Assembly: GCF_001902145.1 (NCBI RefSeq)
Contig: NZ_MRST01000023.1
Coordinates: 372,001-436,000, forward strand
Reading direction: 5' to 3'
Source of the DNA: Pseudomonas fluorescens
GTDB lineage: Bacteria > Pseudomonadota > Gammaproteobacteria > Pseudomonadales > Pseudomonadaceae
Length of the DNA: 64,000 bases
Program-made: the position numbers and the translations under genes
Shown here: positions 8,161-17,692 of the stretch, piece by piece
Layout: every line of letters starts with the position of its first letter
How positions within the stretch are numbered: the first letter of the stretch is position 1
The notes under the pieces: generated by a model
Databases searched by the model: none
What the model was told of the DNA's origin: nothing
The model's input: only the letters and a program-made list of their open reading frames with translations

Positions 8161-9450
8161 TCAGGGCATCACAGAAAAAACGATCGCAGACAGCGCAACC
8201 AGCCCGATGACCACCACAAATGCATTCGACAGCTGGCCTGAATACTGGCGCAAAGATGGCACGCGGCGGATGGCGTACATCGGCATCAGGAACAGCAGGC
8301 ACGCGATGATCGGCCCGCCCATGGTTTCGATCATGCCCAGGATGCTCGGGTTGAAAGTGGCCACGGCCCAGCAGGTGAGCACCATGAACAACGCGGTGCA
8401 ACGCTCCAGCCATTTGGACGACATCGAGCGATTGCGCCCGCGCAGGGATTTGACGATCAAGCCCTGGAAGCCTTCGCTGGCGCCGATGTAGTGGCCCAGG
8501 AAGGATTTGGTGATCGCCACCAGCGCGATCAACGGTGCGGCGTAGGCAATCACCGGCGTCTGGAAGTGGTTGGCCAGGTACGACAGGATCGAGATGTTCT
8601 GCGCCTTGGCAGCGGCCAGGTCAGCCGGTGACAGTGCCAGCACGCAGCTGAAGCAGAAGAACATTACCGTCAGCACCATCATGCCGTGGGCGGTGGCCAG
8701 GATGCCGCTGCTTTTGCGCTCGGCCTGGGCGCCGTAGACGCGTTTCTGGTCCACGGCAAAGGCGGAGATGATCGGCGAATGGTTGAACGAGAACACCATC
8801 ACCGGGATCGCCAGCCACAACGTCTTGAAGAACAGCGGCAGGGGCATGCCCTCGCTGGCGGAGGCGAAGAACGCGCCGTTCCAGTTGGGAATCAGGCTGA
8901 ACGCCAGCAGTAACAGGGCGGCAACGAAGGGGTACACCAGCACGCTCATGGCCTTGACGATCACGCCCTGGCCGCAACGCACAATGGCCATCAGGCCGAG
9001 GATCAGCACCAGCGACAGAATCGCCCGGGGCGGCGGCGCCATGTGCAATTGGTGCTCCATGAAACTGCCCAGGGTGTTGGTCAGCGCCACGCTGTACACC
9101 AGCAGAATCGGGAAAATCGCAAAGAAGTACAGCAAGGTGATCAACTTGCCGGCGCCGACACCAAAGTGTTCCTCGACCACTTCGGTGATGTCGCCGGATT
9201 TGCCCGACAGCACAAAGCGCGTCAGCCCACGGTGGGCGAAGAAGGTCATCGGGAAGGCCAGCAGTGCCAGCACGATCAGCGGCCAGAAACCGCCGACGCC
9301 GGCATTGATCGGCAGGAACAGGGTGCCCGCGCCGATGGCGGTGCCGTAGAGGCCGAGCATCCAGGTGGTGTCGTGTTTGGTCCAGCCGGTGGTTACTGTG
9401 TTTTCTCTGACATCGGGATTTTCGGCAGCAGGTGTACGTACATCAGTCAT
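8161..9450 (-). CDS. sdaC: serine transporter, HAAAP family
   Basis: A 429-residue permease with 11 predicted helices. GLYGTAIGAGTLFLPINAG is the family's first-helix signature and VFSFNHSPIISAF and KSFLGHYIGASEGFQGL are typical SdaC/TdcC segments. These carriers use ion gradients to take up serine or threonine. The frame extends upstream to 9570, but the ATG at 9450 is preceded by CGAGG and begins MTDVRTP, so it is preferred. It lies 61 bp downstream of the serine dehydratase gene on the same strand, which supports serine as substrate. Confidence 0.9.
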   Translation of the reverse strand: MTDVRTPAAENPDVRENTVTTGWTKHDTTWMLGLYGTAIGAGTLFLPINAGVGGFWPLIVLALLAFPMTFFAHRGLTRFVLSGKSGDITEVVEEHFGVGAGKLITLLYFFAIFPILLVYSVALTNTLGSFMEHQLHMAPPPRAILSLVLILGLMAIVRCGQGVIVKAMSVLVYPFVAALLLLAFSLIPNWNGAFFASASEGMPLPLFFKTLWLAIPVMVFSFNHSPIISAFAVDQKRVYGAQAERKSSGILATAHGMMVLTVMFFCFSCVLALSPADLAAAKAQNISILSYLANHFQTPVIAYAAPLIALVAITKSFLGHYIGASEGFQGLIVKSLRGRNRSMSSKWLERCTALFMVLTCWAVATFNPSILGMIETMGGPIIACLLFLMPMYAIRRVPSLRQYSGQLSNAFVVVIGLVALSAIVFSVMP

Positions 9451-9511
9451 CGGTATTGCCTCGTTATTATTTTTGCGCGGGCTCACGTTGGGGCGGGTAG
9501 CAGTGCTCCGA

Positions 9512-10888
9512 TCAGCACTCCACCCAGCTGACCGCCAGGCCGCCCCGTGAAGTTTCTTTGTATTTGTCATGCATATCGGCGCCGGTATCGCGCATGGTGC
9601 GGATCACCCGGTCGAGGGAGATGAAGTGTTTGCCGTCGCCGCGCAGGGCCATCTGCGTGGCGTTGATCGCCTTGACTGCCGCAATGGCATTACGCTCGAT
9701 GCAGGGCACCTGCACCAGACCACCGACGGGGTCGCAGGTCAGGCCGAGGTTGTGTTCCAGGCCGATTTCTGCGGCGTTTTCCAGTTGCTCCGGGGTGGCG
9801 CCGAGGATATCGGCCAGGCCAGCAGCGGCCATGGCGCAGGCCGAGCCCACTTCGCCCTGGCAGCCGACTTCGGCGCCGGAGATAGAGGCGTTTTTCTTGC
9901 AGAGGATGCCGACGGCGGCGGCGGCCAGGAAGAAGTTGACCACATCGTCGTCAGACGCGTCGGCGTTGAACTTCATGTAATAGTGCAGCACGGCGGGGAT
10001 GATCCCGGCCGCGCCATTGGTCGGCGCGGTGACCATGCGCCCGCCGGCGGCGTTTTCTTCGTTGACGGCGAGGGCGAACAGGTTGACCCATTCCATCGCC
10101 GACAAGGTCGAGGTGATCACGTTGGGCTTGCCGATTTCCAATAGGCAGCGGTGCAACTTCGCTGCGCGACGTGGCACGTCCAGGCCACCGGGCAGGATGC
10201 CTTCATCGCGCAGGCCCTGCTCCACGCACTCGCGCATCACCGACCAGATATGCAGCAGGCCGCTGCGGATCTCTTCGTCGCTGCGCCACGCCCGTTCGTT
10301 GGCCATCATCAGTTCGGATACCCGCAAGCCGTGCTTGTTGCACAAGGCCAGCAGTTCTACGGCGCTGGAAAAGTCGTAGGGCAGTTGCACGTCGCTGGTC
10401 GGCGCAATGCCTGATGCGGCTTCGGCGGCTTCGATGATGAAACCACCGCCCACCGAGTAATAGGTTTGTTCGCTCAGCAGGCCGCTGTCGCCGTAGGCAT
10501 GCAGGGACATGGCGTTGGGGTGGTAAGGCAGGCTTTCGTCCAGCAGCAACAGGTCGGTGTGCCAGTTGAAGGCAATCTCCTGTTGGCAGGCCAGCAACAG
10601 CCGGCCGGACTCGCGCAATTGCTGGATACGCGCATTGATCGAGGTGGGGTCGACGCGGTCTGGCCATTCGCCCATCAAGCCCATCACACAGGCGCGGTCG
10701 GTGGCATGGCCGACGCCGGTAGCGGACAGCGAGCCATACAGGCGCACTTCGACGCGACGGGTTTGGCTGAGCAAATGCTGGTCGGTCAGGGCTTGGGCGA
10801 ACGTCGCGGCAGCGCGCATCGGGCCGACGGTGTGGGAACTGGAAGGGCCGATGCCCACCTTGAATAGATCGAAAACACTGATAGCCAT
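9512..10888 (-). CDS. sdaB: L-serine ammonia-lyase (iron-sulfur dependent)
   Basis: A 458-residue, single-chain L-serine dehydratase giving pyruvate and ammonia. The start [19 protein letters not shown] is the beta-domain signature, [26 protein letters not shown] and [18 protein letters not shown] mark the alpha domain, and cysteines in [10 protein letters not shown] and [12 protein letters not shown] are the expected [4Fe-4S] ligands. It is the first gene of a dehydratase-transporter pair and faces a LysR gene. In many Pseudomonas genomes a paralogue sits in the glycine cleavage cluster; no gcv genes are here, so this is the dedicated serine-use copy. Confidence 0.95.
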   Translation of the reverse strand: MAISVFDLFKVGIGPSSSHTVGPMRAAATFAQALTDQHLLSQTRRVEVRLYGSLSATGVGHATDRACVMGLMGEWPDRVDPTSINARIQQLRESGRLLLACQQEIAFNWHTDLLLLDESLPYHPNAMSLHAYGDSGLLSEQTYYSVGGGFIIEAAEAASGIAPTSDVQLPYDFSSAVELLALCNKHGLRVSELMMANERAWRSDEEIRSGLLHIWSVMRECVEQGLRDEGILPGGLDVPRRAAKLHRCLLEIGKPNVITSTLSAMEWVNLFALAVNEENAAGGRMVTAPTNGAAGIIPAVLHYYMKFNADASDDDVVNFFLAAAAVGILCKKNASISGAEVGCQGEVGSACAMAAAGLADILGATPEQLENAAEIGLEHNLGLTCDPVGGLVQVPCIERNAIAAVKAINATQMALRGDGKHFISLDRVIRTMRDTGADMHDKYKETSRGGLAVSWVEC

Positions 10889-11025
10889 GCTAAAGCCTTA
10901 CAAGCAATGGAGTAGAAATCGCTGCCATGTTTTGTAGAGCAGGCGGAATTGGCGCGATACTGAGCCTCTGGCTCGGCACTGACCAACGAATTATCCTAAG
11001 ACACCCTTTAGCAGGACTAAACGCT

Positions 11026-11973
11026 ATGACCCGCCCCCTCCACGGCCAGACCTATGTCTGGTTGCATGTGTTTTCCTGCGCTGCACGGCATCTGTCGTTC
11101 ACCCGCTGCGCCGAGGAACTGCACATCACGCCGGGAGCGGTGAGCCAGCAGATTCGCCAGTTGGAGGAGCGCCTGGGCTTTCGGCTGTTTCATCGGCGTG
11201 CGCGAGGAGTTGAACTCAGCGCCGAGGGGCAGCGCCTTGCGGCCGTGGTGGGTGAGGCCTATGGCAGCATTGATGCCGAATTGCAGCGTCTGGACGCCGG
11301 GATGATCAGCGGCACCTTGCGCCTGCGTTCGATTCCCTCGTTTCTGGGCAAGTGGCTGACCCCGCGTCTGCCGCGCTTTCAGCAGCGTTTTCCGGACATT
11401 CAACTACGCATGGTCGCCGAAGACAGCAGCATCGCCCTGCATGAAGGCGACTTCGACCTGGCCATCGACCTCAACGACGGCAGCTACCCAGGGTTGTTAT
11501 CCACAGCCCTGTTGGACGAACAGATATTCCCGGTGTGCGCCCCCAGCCTGTTGCGTGGCCGCCCACCCTTGCATGGCCCGGCGGACCTGGCCCATTTCCC
11601 GCTGCTGCACGACATCACGGCCTGGCGTGGGAGCTATGAATATGCCGAATGGGAGTTTTACCTCAATGCCATCGGCTACCACGGGGCCGACGTACGGCGC
11701 GGGCACACCTTCAACCGCAACCACCTGACCATTGAAGCCGCCATCGCCGGCATGGGCGTGGCGATTGCGCGGCGCACCTTGCTGAATGATGAACTGGAGC
11801 GCGGCACCTTGATCGTGCCGTTCGGCCTGGCGGTGCCCAACCATAAACGCTACGTGCTGCTGTATGCGCCGGGGGCGTTGAACCATCCGGGCGTGCGTGC
11901 GGTGCATGACTGGCTGGTGGAGGAAGCGGGGATTTTTCGCGGGTTGCACCCGTTGGGAGAGGGGCAATTGTGA
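11026..11973 (+). CDS. LysR-type regulator of the serine operon (DsdC/GcvA-like)
   Basis: A 315-residue regulator: winged helix-turn-helix at about 15-75 (HVFSCAARHLSFTRCAEELHITPGAVSQQIRQLEERLG) and a substrate-binding domain from about 100, with the C-terminal pattern AAIAGMGVAIARRTLL...LIVPFG shared with DsdC/GcvA-type members. The ATG at 11026 places the HTH at the usual distance; the frame's earlier start is rejected. It is divergent from sdaB with 137 bp between, the standard layout for a LysR activator of the facing operon. The effector, perhaps serine, is inferred. Confidence 0.85.
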   Translation: MTRPLHGQTYVWLHVFSCAARHLSFTRCAEELHITPGAVSQQIRQLEERLGFRLFHRRARGVELSAEGQRLAAVVGEAYGSIDAELQRLDAGMISGTLRLRSIPSFLGKWLTPRLPRFQQRFPDIQLRMVAEDSSIALHEGDFDLAIDLNDGSYPGLLSTALLDEQIFPVCAPSLLRGRPPLHGPADLAHFPLLHDITAWRGSYEYAEWEFYLNAIGYHGADVRRGHTFNRNHLTIEAAIAGMGVAIARRTLLNDELERGTLIVPFGLAVPNHKRYVLLYAPGALNHPGVRAVHDWLVEEAGIFRGLHPLGEGQL

Positions 11974-12112
11974 GTTTCGCAGGGCGTAAGAAGATGTAAC
12001 TAACTCCCCACCCTAACAGCGTTTTTGCTCGTCGTCAGGGTTAATTTGTAATGTAGGATTTATCTTTGCAAAGGACTTGAATTGTTTCAGCAGGTGCTCA
12101 ATTGTGTAATCA

Positions 12113-12158
12113 AGAGGTCATGGTTTCACCACCCCCGGTGTTGCAGTTTGTGACCTCT
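12113..12158. repeat. inverted repeat in the leader of the HPF-like gene
   Basis: AGAGGTCA and TGACCTCT form an 8-bp perfect stem with a 30-nt loop, ending 29 bp before the start codon. It could be a leader hairpin or a dyad for a regulator; no T-tract follows, so it is not a terminator. The remaining part of 11974-12187 is AT-richer and probably carries the promoter. Confidence 0.4.
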
Positions 12159-12187
12159 GGCGAGCTAGCTGAAATAAGGGAAGAACT

Positions 12188-12598
12188 ATGCAAATCCAAG
12201 TCAATAGCGATAACCATATTGAAAGCAGCATCCGACTGGAGGAGTGGGTACGTACTACCATTGAGAGCACGCTCGAACGTTATGAAGAAGACCTGACCCG
12301 TGTAGAGGTCTACCTGCGGGACGAGAACGGCGACAAGCCCGGCCCCCACGATTTAAGTTGCCGTCTGGAAGCCCGTCCAAAAGGCCATCAAGCGATTTCG
12401 GTATTGCACAAAGCCGATACGCTGGAACAAGCGATCGATGGCGCGGCCACCAAGCTCGACCACGCACTGGAACATCTGTTTGGCAAACTGCAAGGCAAGC
12501 CGCGCGCTGCCGGTAAAAACCAGCCAATCAACAAAGTGAATGAAGACGCGCTGGAAGAGGAATTCCTGGAAAACGAAAACGCTGTCATTAACGGCTGA
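12188..12598 (+). CDS. HPF/RaiA-family ribosome-associated protein
   Basis: A 136-residue protein with the S30AE fold pattern: MQIQVNSDNHIESSIRLEEWVRTTIES, then TRVEVYLRDENGD and a long helix DTLEQAIDGAATKLDHALEHLFGKL. Such proteins bind stationary-phase ribosomes or protect the decoding region. The acidic C-terminal tail (EDALEEEFLENENA) differs from canonical HPF, so this may be a paralogue rather than the main factor. AAGGGA stands 7-8 bp before the ATG. A strong terminator follows. Confidence 0.82.
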   Translation: MQIQVNSDNHIESSIRLEEWVRTTIESTLERYEEDLTRVEVYLRDENGDKPGPHDLSCRLEARPKGHQAISVLHKADTLEQAIDGAATKLDHALEHLFGKLQGKPRAAGKNQPINKVNEDALEEEFLENENAVING

Positions 12599-12623
12599 TT
12601 GTTTTTTCATTCCCCCACTGAAG

Positions 12624-12653
12624 ACGGGCCTGCACATGCAGGCCCGTTTTTCG
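12624..12653 (+). terminator. intrinsic terminator of the HPF-like gene
   Basis: A 24-bp near-perfect palindrome (ACGGGCCTGCA / TGCAGGCCCGT) followed by TTTTT on the plus strand, 25 bp after the stop codon. Confidence 0.9.
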
Positions 12654-12654
12654 T

Positions 12655-14166
12655 TCAGCGTTCGCGCCGGAAGAAATGCCGGCTCAGCAGCGCCAGCCCG
12701 CAGGCGCCCAAGCCCGCAAACAGCATGGCCCAACCGGCGCCGCTGCGCAGCGCTGTTTGCGCATCGAGAAGGGTCAGCCCCGGCGCATCCAACTTGCCGG
12801 CGGCAATATGCTGGCTGAGGCTTGCCCACTCCAGTGCCGTGCTGTCAGGCAACACATGGGCCAGGTTGTGGCTGATCCCCAACAACAGCACCAGGCCCAT
12901 CAGCGCGATATTGAGCGCCAGGGTGATCAGTCGCGCGCTGAAGTCGATGCCCGAGGCCATACCTGCGCGGTCATTCGAGACGGAGCCGGTGGTGGTGTTG
13001 GTGGTCGGCGAATTGGTCAACGCCAGACCGATACCGGCGATCACGCAACTGAGCAGCACCAGCGCCGTGCTGGGTTGTTCGGCGTAATTAACGGCGGCCA
13101 TCCCCATGAACCCTGCGCCCATTGCCCCCAGGCCCAGGGGAATGATGCGTTCGGCGCCAAAACGCAGGGCCAGGCGTTCGGCCAGCGGCGGCACCAGCAA
13201 AGTGGGCAAGGTGTAGGCGAGCAAGGCGGCGCCGGTGGTCAGCGTGTCGTAACCCAGGCCCGCCTGGAAGTACAACGGCAGGTAAATCATGAACGGCCAG
13301 AAGCTGAAGTTCATGCCGATCGAGCCCATCAACGCGCCATTGAAACGCTGGATGCGGAACACCGAGAAGTCGAACATCGGGTGTGCGCTGCGCCGCTCAA
13401 TCAAGATAAACAGCAGCAGCCCGAAGACTGAAAGGCCGGCCCAGCCGAGCATCGCCGGTGTGCCAAAGCCGATTTCGCTGCCCTGGGTGATGAAATAGAC
13501 CAGCGCAAACACCGTGAGTGTCATGGTCAGCATGCCGGCAATGTCGAGGCGATGGCTGGCCGGGTCGCGGGACTCCTGCACGCTGATATGCAACAACGCC
13601 AAGGTGAACAGGGTCAGCGGTACGTGCGCCAGGAACACCCAGCGCCAGTCCGCCACGGCCAGGATCAAGGCCCCCACCATCGGCCCGAAACCCAGGCCCA
13701 CGCCAGCGATCACGCCCCATATTGCGAACGCTCGCGCCCGCGCTGCCGGTTCGCGGAACTGATGGGACAAGATCGCAAATTGGCAAATCATCATGGCCCC
13801 GGCGCCAATGCCCTGGACGAAACGCGCCGCGATCAGTGTCGGCGCATCGTTGGCCAAGCCACAGGCCAGCGAGGCCAGGGCGAACACCCACAGACACAAC
13901 ACCAGCACACGCCGACGACCGAAGCGGTCCGCCAAGGTGCCCGCCGCCATCAGCACGCTGGTGCAGGCCAGGGTGTAGGCATTCATGATCCATTGGGCGT
14001 CTTGAAAGCCTGTGCCCAGTTCCTGTTCCAGCGTCGGCAGGATGACCGGCACGCTGGAGATTTCCAGGCCGAACATCAGGGCCACCAGGCAGACGGCGGT
14101 GAGGGCCAGGCCGTTCCTGGCGGTACGCGGGGGAGTGAGGGCCGAGAGTGCGGCGGCGCGTGGCAT
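12655..14166 (-). CDS. MFS drug:H+ antiporter, DHA2 (14-helix) family
   Basis: A 503-residue transporter with 14 predicted helices. Motif A (LADRFGRRRVLVL), the helix-5 antiporter motif region GVGLGFGPMVGALI and the start ALTAVCLVALMFGLEISSVPVILPTLEQELG fit DHA2 exporters of the EmrB/SmvA kind. No membrane-fusion partner is adjacent. The divergent LysR gene at 14271 is the probable regulator. Substrate unknown. Confidence 0.85.
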   Translation of the reverse strand: MPRAAALSALTPPRTARNGLALTAVCLVALMFGLEISSVPVILPTLEQELGTGFQDAQWIMNAYTLACTSVLMAAGTLADRFGRRRVLVLCLWVFALASLACGLANDAPTLIAARFVQGIGAGAMMICQFAILSHQFREPAARARAFAIWGVIAGVGLGFGPMVGALILAVADWRWVFLAHVPLTLFTLALLHISVQESRDPASHRLDIAGMLTMTLTVFALVYFITQGSEIGFGTPAMLGWAGLSVFGLLLFILIERRSAHPMFDFSVFRIQRFNGALMGSIGMNFSFWPFMIYLPLYFQAGLGYDTLTTGAALLAYTLPTLLVPPLAERLALRFGAERIIPLGLGAMGAGFMGMAAVNYAEQPSTALVLLSCVIAGIGLALTNSPTTNTTTGSVSNDRAGMASGIDFSARLITLALNIALMGLVLLLGISHNLAHVLPDSTALEWASLSQHIAAGKLDAPGLTLLDAQTALRSGAGWAMLFAGLGACGLALLSRHFFRRER

Positions 14167-14223
14167 ACGACATTCCTTTCGAGAGCGGGAGGGGCTATTC
14201 TCTCGGGAATCAGGTTCTTTATT

Positions 14224-14264
14224 GGCGACAACTTTTCCATCAATAAGGGAACAAAGGGCGACAA
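14224..14264. promoter_or_regulatory. direct repeats in the MFS/LysR divergent promoter
   Basis: GGCGACAA occurs at 14224-14231 and again at 14257-14264, 33 bp (about three helical turns) apart, immediately before the LysR start. Such same-face spacing is compatible with binding by a multimeric regulator; binding is not shown. Confidence 0.35.
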
Positions 14265-14270
14265 TTAAGC

Positions 14271-15143
14271 ATGGCTACCCCACGTTTTGATGGCGTCGAA
14301 CTCTTTCTGCAGATTGTCGAAAGCGGCAATCTCACCGAAGCCGCCGAACGCCTGAACCTCACGCGTTCGGCGGTGGGCAAGGGCTTGGCGCGGCTGGAAG
14401 CGCGCTTGGGCACTTGCCTGTTACAGCGTTCCACCCGGCGCCAGCGGTTAACCGAGGACGGGCAGGCGTACTACGAGCATTGCCTGCGCGCCTTGGCGGA
14501 GCTGGAGGCCGCCGAGTCCGTGCTGGAAAGCGGCCGCCAGCAACCTCGCGGGCGTTTGCGAGTGAGCGTGCCCCTGGCGTTTGGTCATCACTATGCCGCG
14601 CCGGCGTTGTGGGCCTTGCTGGATCGTTATCCGGAACTGGAAATCGACATGTGTTTTTCCGACCGCATGATCGACTTGGTGCAGGAAGGCTTCGATATGG
14701 CCGTGCGCATCGGCCCGTTGCCGGACACCGACCGCCTGAGTGCACGGCGCCTGGGGCAGCAGGTCATGGGCCTGGCGGCGTCCCCGGCGTACTTGCAGCG
14801 CACGGCGCGCATCGACAGTATCGACGACTTGTCCACCCATCGCGGTATCGGCTATCGCAGCAACACAGCACATCGCTCGCGGCTGGCTTCGCCCCTGATC
14901 TTGGATGACCTCCAGGCCGTAGCCGATGCCACCATCGCGGGCGTGGGCCTGGCCTGGTTGCCGAGTTGGTTGATTGCCCACTATGCGCTGCGCGGGCAGT
15001 TGCAGGCCGTGCTGCCCAGCTACCGTGAGCAACCTGCGCCGATCCATGTGATCTGGCCGACCGCGGCGCATATGCCGGCCAAGACGCGGTGTGCCATTGA
15101 CGCGTTGGTGGCGGCCACCCCGAGTTGCCTGGCGGGTAGCTAG
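14271..15143 (+). CDS. LysR-type transcriptional regulator
   Basis: A 290-residue regulator. Winged HTH at about 5-65 (VELFLQIVESGNLTEAAERLNLTRSAVGKGLARLEARLG) and a CrgA-type effector domain (RGRLRVSVPLAFGHHYAAPALWALLDRYPELEIDM, then LVQEGFDMAVRIG). It is divergent from the DHA2 pump gene, which it probably controls. GGGCGACAA and ATTAAGC precede the ATG; the ribosome site is weak. Confidence 0.88.
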   Translation: MATPRFDGVELFLQIVESGNLTEAAERLNLTRSAVGKGLARLEARLGTCLLQRSTRRQRLTEDGQAYYEHCLRALAELEAAESVLESGRQQPRGRLRVSVPLAFGHHYAAPALWALLDRYPELEIDMCFSDRMIDLVQEGFDMAVRIGPLPDTDRLSARRLGQQVMGLAASPAYLQRTARIDSIDDLSTHRGIGYRSNTAHRSRLASPLILDDLQAVADATIAGVGLAWLPSWLIAHYALRGQLQAVLPSYREQPAPIHVIWPTAAHMPAKTRCAIDALVAATPSCLAGS

Positions 15144-15156
15144 ACTGAAAATCATC

Positions 15157-15256
15157 TGTAGGAGCGAGCTTGCTCGCGAAAAACCTCAACGATAACGCGT
15201 GCTTGCTGAATGAACGCGGCGCCTGTGAGTTTTTCGCGAGCAAGCTCGCTCCTACA
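15157..15256. repeat. REP doublet, GTAGGAGCGAG family, forward core
   Basis: Inverted arms around a core with AACGATAACGCG near the left arm. It lies between the convergent LysR gene and fecA, where no separate terminator is seen. Confidence 0.9.
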
Positions 15257-15264
15257 AAATGCGG

Positions 15265-17601
15265 TCAGAACGCGATAGAAGTTTGCACATACACCGTGCG
15301 CGGTTCACCCACGTACTTGCCCTTGTTGTTGTCGTCGAACGAGCGGGTGTAGTACTGCTTGTTGAAGATGTTTTTCACCCCCACCGCCACGTTCAAATCC
15401 GACAACTGCGGGCCGAAGTCATAGGCTGCGCGGCTGCTGAACAGCATGTAGCCGGGGATGCGGCCATTGGCTCCGTCGGCGCTTTCGGCCTGGGTGTTGG
15501 CGTTGTCGGCGAACTGGCTGCTCTGGTAGCTGCTGTCGACATTCAGCTTCCATGGGCCTTCGGTGTAACCCACGCCGAGGGTGCCTTTGTGCTTGGAGGA
15601 GAAGGGCACACGGTTGCCTTTGTTCGGGCCGTCTTCGCGGATGGTCGCATCCACATAGGCGTAGGTGGCGTACACATCAAACCCCGCCAGCGCCGGGCTC
15701 AGGCCGTCGAGGGCGTAGTTGATGCTCGACTCGATGCCCTGGTGACGCGTTTCACCGCGGGCGATCACGGTGTCGTTGGTTTGGTTGCTGTCGTACTGGT
15801 TGTCGAAGTTGATCAGGAACGCACCGATTTCCGCACGCAGGTTGCCGTTGTCATAGCGCGTGCCGAGTTCCCAGGTGCGGGCTTTTTCCGGTTTCACTTC
15901 GCCGCTGTTCACGCGGTTGGGCATCTGGCTGTATTGCACGCTGCCGAACGAGCCTTCGGTGTTGGCGTACAGGTTCCAATCATCGGTGAGGTGGTAGAGC
16001 ACGTTCAGCGCTGGCAGTGCGGTGTTGTAGTCGCCCTTGTATTTGACGTTGCTCAGGTTGTTGGTCTGCTGGGACTCGATCATCTCGTAGCGCACACCGG
16101 GGGTGATGGTCCACTTGCCGATATCAATGCGGTCGTCGATGAAGAACGCGTTGGCTTCAGTGCCGCCGCGCGTGTCGCGGTCGTTGCGGCTGTTGGTGGT
16201 GGGGATCTGCTGGTTGGCGGCAATTGGTGTGCGGTAACGCAGCTCGTGGCCGGCTTCATTGATATAGCGGTAACCCACACCCACTTCATGGCTGGTAGGC
16301 CCGAGGTCGAAGCCCTGGGCGAAGCGCGTTTCCAGGCCGCGTACCCAATATTCCCGTGGCGACAGCGACAGGAAACTGCCCTGGTCCAGATAACCGCTGC
16401 GCAAGGTTTTGGTGAAGAAACTGTTGACCGTGAATTCGCGGCGGTCCTGCTCGTAGCGATAGCCCACATTGAACATGGTGCGGCGGCCCCAGAACTTGTC
16501 ATAGGGGCGGGTGGACTGGTACGGATCAGCCTTGTAGTCCTTGACGTTCAAACCGCCCGGCATGTCGGCCTGGCCTTCGTAGTACTGCGCCATGGCGTTG
16601 AAGCTGTTGGCGTCGTCCAGTTGGTATTTGCCCTTGAGGATCAGGTCATCGATACGCGTGTTGCTGTTTTCGCGCCAGTCGCCACCGCGGGTGCCGGAGT
16701 ACAGAAGTGCGCCGCCCAGGCCATTGTCGGCGGTGCCGCCGGCCAGCAGATTGCCGGTGGTCTTGAAGCCGTCGTGGCTGGAGGAGGGGCTGGTCTCGGT
16801 CTGTAAACCACCCTTGACCGTTGGCGCATCCGGGATGGCACGGGTGACGAAGTTGACAATGCCACCGACGTTTTGCGGGCCGTAGCGCACCGCACCGCCG
16901 CCGCGTACCACATCCACCGCATCCATATTGCCCATGCTGATCGGCGCGAAGGAGAGTTGCGGCTGGCCGTAAGGCGCGAAGGGCACCGGGATGCCATCCA
17001 TCAGCACCGTGGAGCGCGACGCCAGGCGCGGGTTGAGCCCGCGAATGCCGAAGTTCAGCGCCATGTCGTGGCTACCGGTGCCATTGTTATCCGGGGCGTT
17101 GACGCCGGGGATGCGGTTGAGCACATCGCGGGCCTGGGTGGCGCCCTGGCGTTCGAACTCTTCGCGGCGGATCACATCACGGGCACCGGGGTGTTCGAAC
17201 ACGTTGGTTTGCGCCGCGTCACCGAGCCAGTCGCCGACCACGTTGGAGGTCTGCAGCTCCAGGGTAGCGGGGGCGCCAGCCGGTTGCAGGCTGTAGGCGT
17301 TGTCACCCTCGGCGCGGGCTTGCAGGCCAGTGCCTTCCAGTAGTTTTTGCAAGCCCTCGGCAGCGCTGTAGCTGCCCGACAATCCAGGGCTTTGCATCCC
17401 GGCCGTCACGGCGGAACCGAAGGACACCAGCACGCCGGCTTCGCGACCGAATTGATTCAGGGCCGCTTCCAGGGTGGTCGGCGCAATGTGGTAAGCCTTG
17501 GCGTCGGCCGCCATCACCGCCGGCAGTGCGGTCAGGCTGAGGCTGGCACCGAGCAGGAGTTGGCGCAGGGTACGGGCGAGAAGCATCGGGTGCTGGGGCA
17601 T
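15265..17601 (-). CDS. fecA: ferric citrate outer membrane receptor and signal transducer
   Basis: A 778-residue TonB-dependent receptor. After the signal peptide (LLLGASLSLTALPAVMAAD) come an STN signalling domain (AYHIAPTTLEAALNQFGREAG, needed for surface signalling), a plug (VVGDWLGD, IRREEFERQGATQARDVLNRIPGV) and a 22-strand barrel ending in Phe. Long stretches match E. coli FecA almost word for word (NNGTGSHD, FGIRGLNPRLASRSTVLMDG, VGVGYRYINEAGHE). ATG at 17601 is chosen; an upstream in-frame start would add 26 non-signal residues. It follows fecR by 91 bp; a GGAAAG at 17636-17641 is a weak candidate for the FecI-dependent -35 element. Confidence 0.95.
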   Translation of the reverse strand: MPQHPMLLARTLRQLLLGASLSLTALPAVMAADAKAYHIAPTTLEAALNQFGREAGVLVSFGSAVTAGMQSPGLSGSYSAAEGLQKLLEGTGLQARAEGDNAYSLQPAGAPATLELQTSNVVGDWLGDAAQTNVFEHPGARDVIRREEFERQGATQARDVLNRIPGVNAPDNNGTGSHDMALNFGIRGLNPRLASRSTVLMDGIPVPFAPYGQPQLSFAPISMGNMDAVDVVRGGGAVRYGPQNVGGIVNFVTRAIPDAPTVKGGLQTETSPSSSHDGFKTTGNLLAGGTADNGLGGALLYSGTRGGDWRENSNTRIDDLILKGKYQLDDANSFNAMAQYYEGQADMPGGLNVKDYKADPYQSTRPYDKFWGRRTMFNVGYRYEQDRREFTVNSFFTKTLRSGYLDQGSFLSLSPREYWVRGLETRFAQGFDLGPTSHEVGVGYRYINEAGHELRYRTPIAANQQIPTTNSRNDRDTRGGTEANAFFIDDRIDIGKWTITPGVRYEMIESQQTNNLSNVKYKGDYNTALPALNVLYHLTDDWNLYANTEGSFGSVQYSQMPNRVNSGEVKPEKARTWELGTRYDNGNLRAEIGAFLINFDNQYDSNQTNDTVIARGETRHQGIESSINYALDGLSPALAGFDVYATYAYVDATIREDGPNKGNRVPFSSKHKGTLGVGYTEGPWKLNVDSSYQSSQFADNANTQAESADGANGRIPGYMLFSSRAAYDFGPQLSDLNVAVGVKNIFNKQYYTRSFDDNNKGKYVGEPRTVYVQTSIAF

Positions 17602-17692
17602 GAAGGGCGGTCCTGAGAAGGAAGGATCAAGGGGGCTTTCCTTCTCTGTCACGCCAGGTGCGGAAAACGGCTCACACAAAAGTAAAATAAAT

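Noticed and set aside
17619..17641. FecI-type promoter in front of fecA
   Set aside because: GGAAAG on the minus strand fits the -35 element only loosely and the downstream element is not clear, so it is mentioned with fecA but not listed.
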